Origin: Candidatus Sericytochromatia bacterium
GTDB lineage: Bacteria; Cyanobacteriota; Sericytochromatia; S15B-MN24; JAQBPE01
Direction: 5' to 3'
Length of the DNA stretch: 34,050 bases
NCBI GenBank assembly: GCA_035285325.1
Contig: JAYKJB010000078.1
Location: 1 to 34,050, forward strand
The notes below the pieces were generated by a model. The model was not told the DNA's origin, searched no databases, and was given only the letters and a program-made list of their open reading frames with translations. This document shows, one piece after another, positions 33,201 through 34,050 of this stretch (the first letter of the stretch is position 1; each line of letters opens with the position of its first letter). Made by a program: the position numbers and the translations under genes.

Positions 33201-34050
33201 TCAGCCCTGCCTGCGCCGACCCTTGCGTGTCTTGGGCAGCGCCTTCAACCAGGCCGTCAGGTCTTCCGGCTGCCTGAAATCGAGCAGCGCCTCGCCCAGG
33301 TCTTCCAGCTGTTCGGTGGTCAGCCCTTCCAGCTGGGCCTGCCCCTCGGCGCCGGGCAGACCAATGCGACGGCCTAGCATGCGGAGAACGAAGCGGAGCG
33401 CTTCTTGCTGGCGGGCCTCGGCTTGCCCTTCGGAGCGGCCTTCGGCGCGACTTTCTGCTCGGACGGCGTCGAGGTAGGCCTCCACGGTCGGATACTTGAA
33501 GAAGGGACGAAGGGTCATCTGGACCTCCGGCAGGGCCTGGAACGCACGCGCAAGGGCGGCCTCCAGGGCTTTAGTGTAGCGCAGGACCGAGGGGGCGGGC
33601 AACGCCTGGAGGGCCTCCAGGGCAAGGGCCAGAGCCGGTATATCGGCCGGCTCTCGGCAGTGGGCGGCGGCGGCCAGGACGGCAAGGGGTGGGTTCGCCG
33701 CAGCAGCCTCAGGAACGGCGATAGGCGGCAGTTCGCTCGGGCCGACCACGAAGGGAGTGATGCTCCCCATATCGCCCATCGGAAGAGGATTCCGGGCCCA
33801 GGCGGCCACGTTCGGATCCGGGGCGAGAACGACGAGATTCGTGGGTACCTGGTGGCGGGCCTGGATGACGGAGACATAGACCGGCCAGGCCCAGCGCTTG
33901 CCCTCATCCCGGCGCAACTGCAGCTCCAGCACGACGATCCGCGCGACCGGTTCCCCGAGGGTCACGACCAGGTCAGCCCGCCACTCGACGGGCACGGCAT
34001 CGACGATCGCCGTCTCGACCACCCGGGCGGGGCTGGCCGTGGGGACTTCC
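33201..34050 (-). CDS. DUF4351/PD-(D/E)XK-like protein, 5' partial
   Basis: The frame is open to the right edge, so the N-terminus is missing; GTG 34022 is probably an internal codon. The visible N-terminal part (WRADLVVTLGEPVARIVVLELQ, then RRDEGKRWAWPVYV) has the Asp...Glu-x-Gln pattern of Rpn/PD-(D/E)XK nuclease-like families. It is followed by VVLAPDPNVAAWARNPLPMG and a helical middle. The C-terminal third has a Glu/Gly/Arg/Ala-rich segment (AEGRSEGQAEARQQEA), then LGRRIG...LTTEQLEDLGEALLDF, which resembles DUF4351 and ends in a basic tail. Such genes are often mobile or multicopy, but no insertion-sequence ends are in view. Function is unknown; nuclease activity is inference. Confidence 0.75.
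   Translation of the reverse strand, partial: EVPTASPARVVETAIVDAVPVEWRADLVVTLGEPVARIVVLELQLRRDEGKRWAWPVYVSVIQARHQVPTNLVVLAPDPNVAAWARNPLPMGDMGSITPFVVGPSELPPIAVPEAAAANPPLAVLAAAAHCREPADIPALALALEALQALPAPSVLRYTKALEAALARAFQALPEVQMTLRPFFKYPTVEAYLDAVRAESRAEGRSEGQAEARQQEALRFVLRMLGRRIGLPGAEGQAQLEGLTTEQLEDLGEALLDFRQPEDLTAWLKALPKTRKGRRRQG

Overview
The window is bacterial, visibly G+C-rich chromosomal DNA, densely packed with genes on both strands. I see no tRNA or rRNA gene, no insertion sequence, no phage module and no CRISPR array. About one third of the starts are GTG or TTG. The housekeeping backbone (glmS, hemB, aspS, rpsB-tsf-pyrH-frr-cdsA, a bifunctional penicillin-binding protein, a DUF2490-type outer-membrane barrel, lipoproteins, TonB-like and RseB-like envelope proteins) suggests a double-membraned organism. 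Big2 and Ycf48-like propellers joined by Pro-Thr-rich linkers, a DUF4351/Rpn-like protein and SigB/SigF-like promoters would suit a deep, non-photosynthetic relative of the Cyanobacteria (Sericytochromatia-like). That placement is a guess from gene flavour, not a phylogenetic result.

Layout. 1-6144 (+): the 3' part of a Big2/Ycf48-propeller protein, a DUF305 lipoprotein, glmS, hemB and an alpha/beta hydrolase behind a SigB-like promoter. 6216-10309 (-): aspS, then an RseB/LolA-like exported protein and a TonB-like single-span protein. 10441-14887 (+): the rpsB, tsf, pyrH, frr, small ORF, cdsA cluster, with a structured rpsB leader, two strong terminators, and a 78-codon ORF overlapping both frr and cdsA. 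15015-16070 (+): a regulatory region where a CRP-like palindrome covers the -35 of a SigB-like promoter, then a 110-aa protein with a MshEN-type (c-di-GMP receptor) motif, then a TFIIB-type zinc-ribbon protein that begins with the same N-terminal tag.

16100-20664 (-): a YqeG-type HAD phosphatase, purine nucleoside phosphorylase, a class A PBP and a TauE/SafE permease. 20819-21712 (+): tcdA-like E1 enzyme. 21735-25256 (-): a tightly overlapped set of metallo-beta-lactamase-fold hydrolase, cyclophilin, inositol-monophosphatase, an uncharacterised helical protein and a DUF2490 barrel. 25508-27749 (+): an acyl-CoA dehydrogenase coupled to two uncharacterised ORFs. 27793-29237 (-): a small VanZ/DUF2279-like envelope protein and a REC-HD-GYP protein. 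29437-33145 (+): a self-contained transcription unit of three amide-bond-forming ligases (circularly permuted ATP-grasp-like, YbdK/GCS2-type and RimK-like ATP-grasp), bounded by an extended -10 promoter and a strong terminator. The right edge holds a truncated DUF4351/PD-(D/E)XK-like ORF (-).

The most interesting candidates for an undescribed system are the three-ligase operon (predicted to assemble an unknown peptide-like metabolite) and the MshEN/zinc-ribbon pair with its composite promoter. The window also encodes an HD-GYP protein, a predicted c-di-GMP phosphodiesterase, which fits c-di-GMP signalling. All functional links are inference from sequence motifs and gene order.
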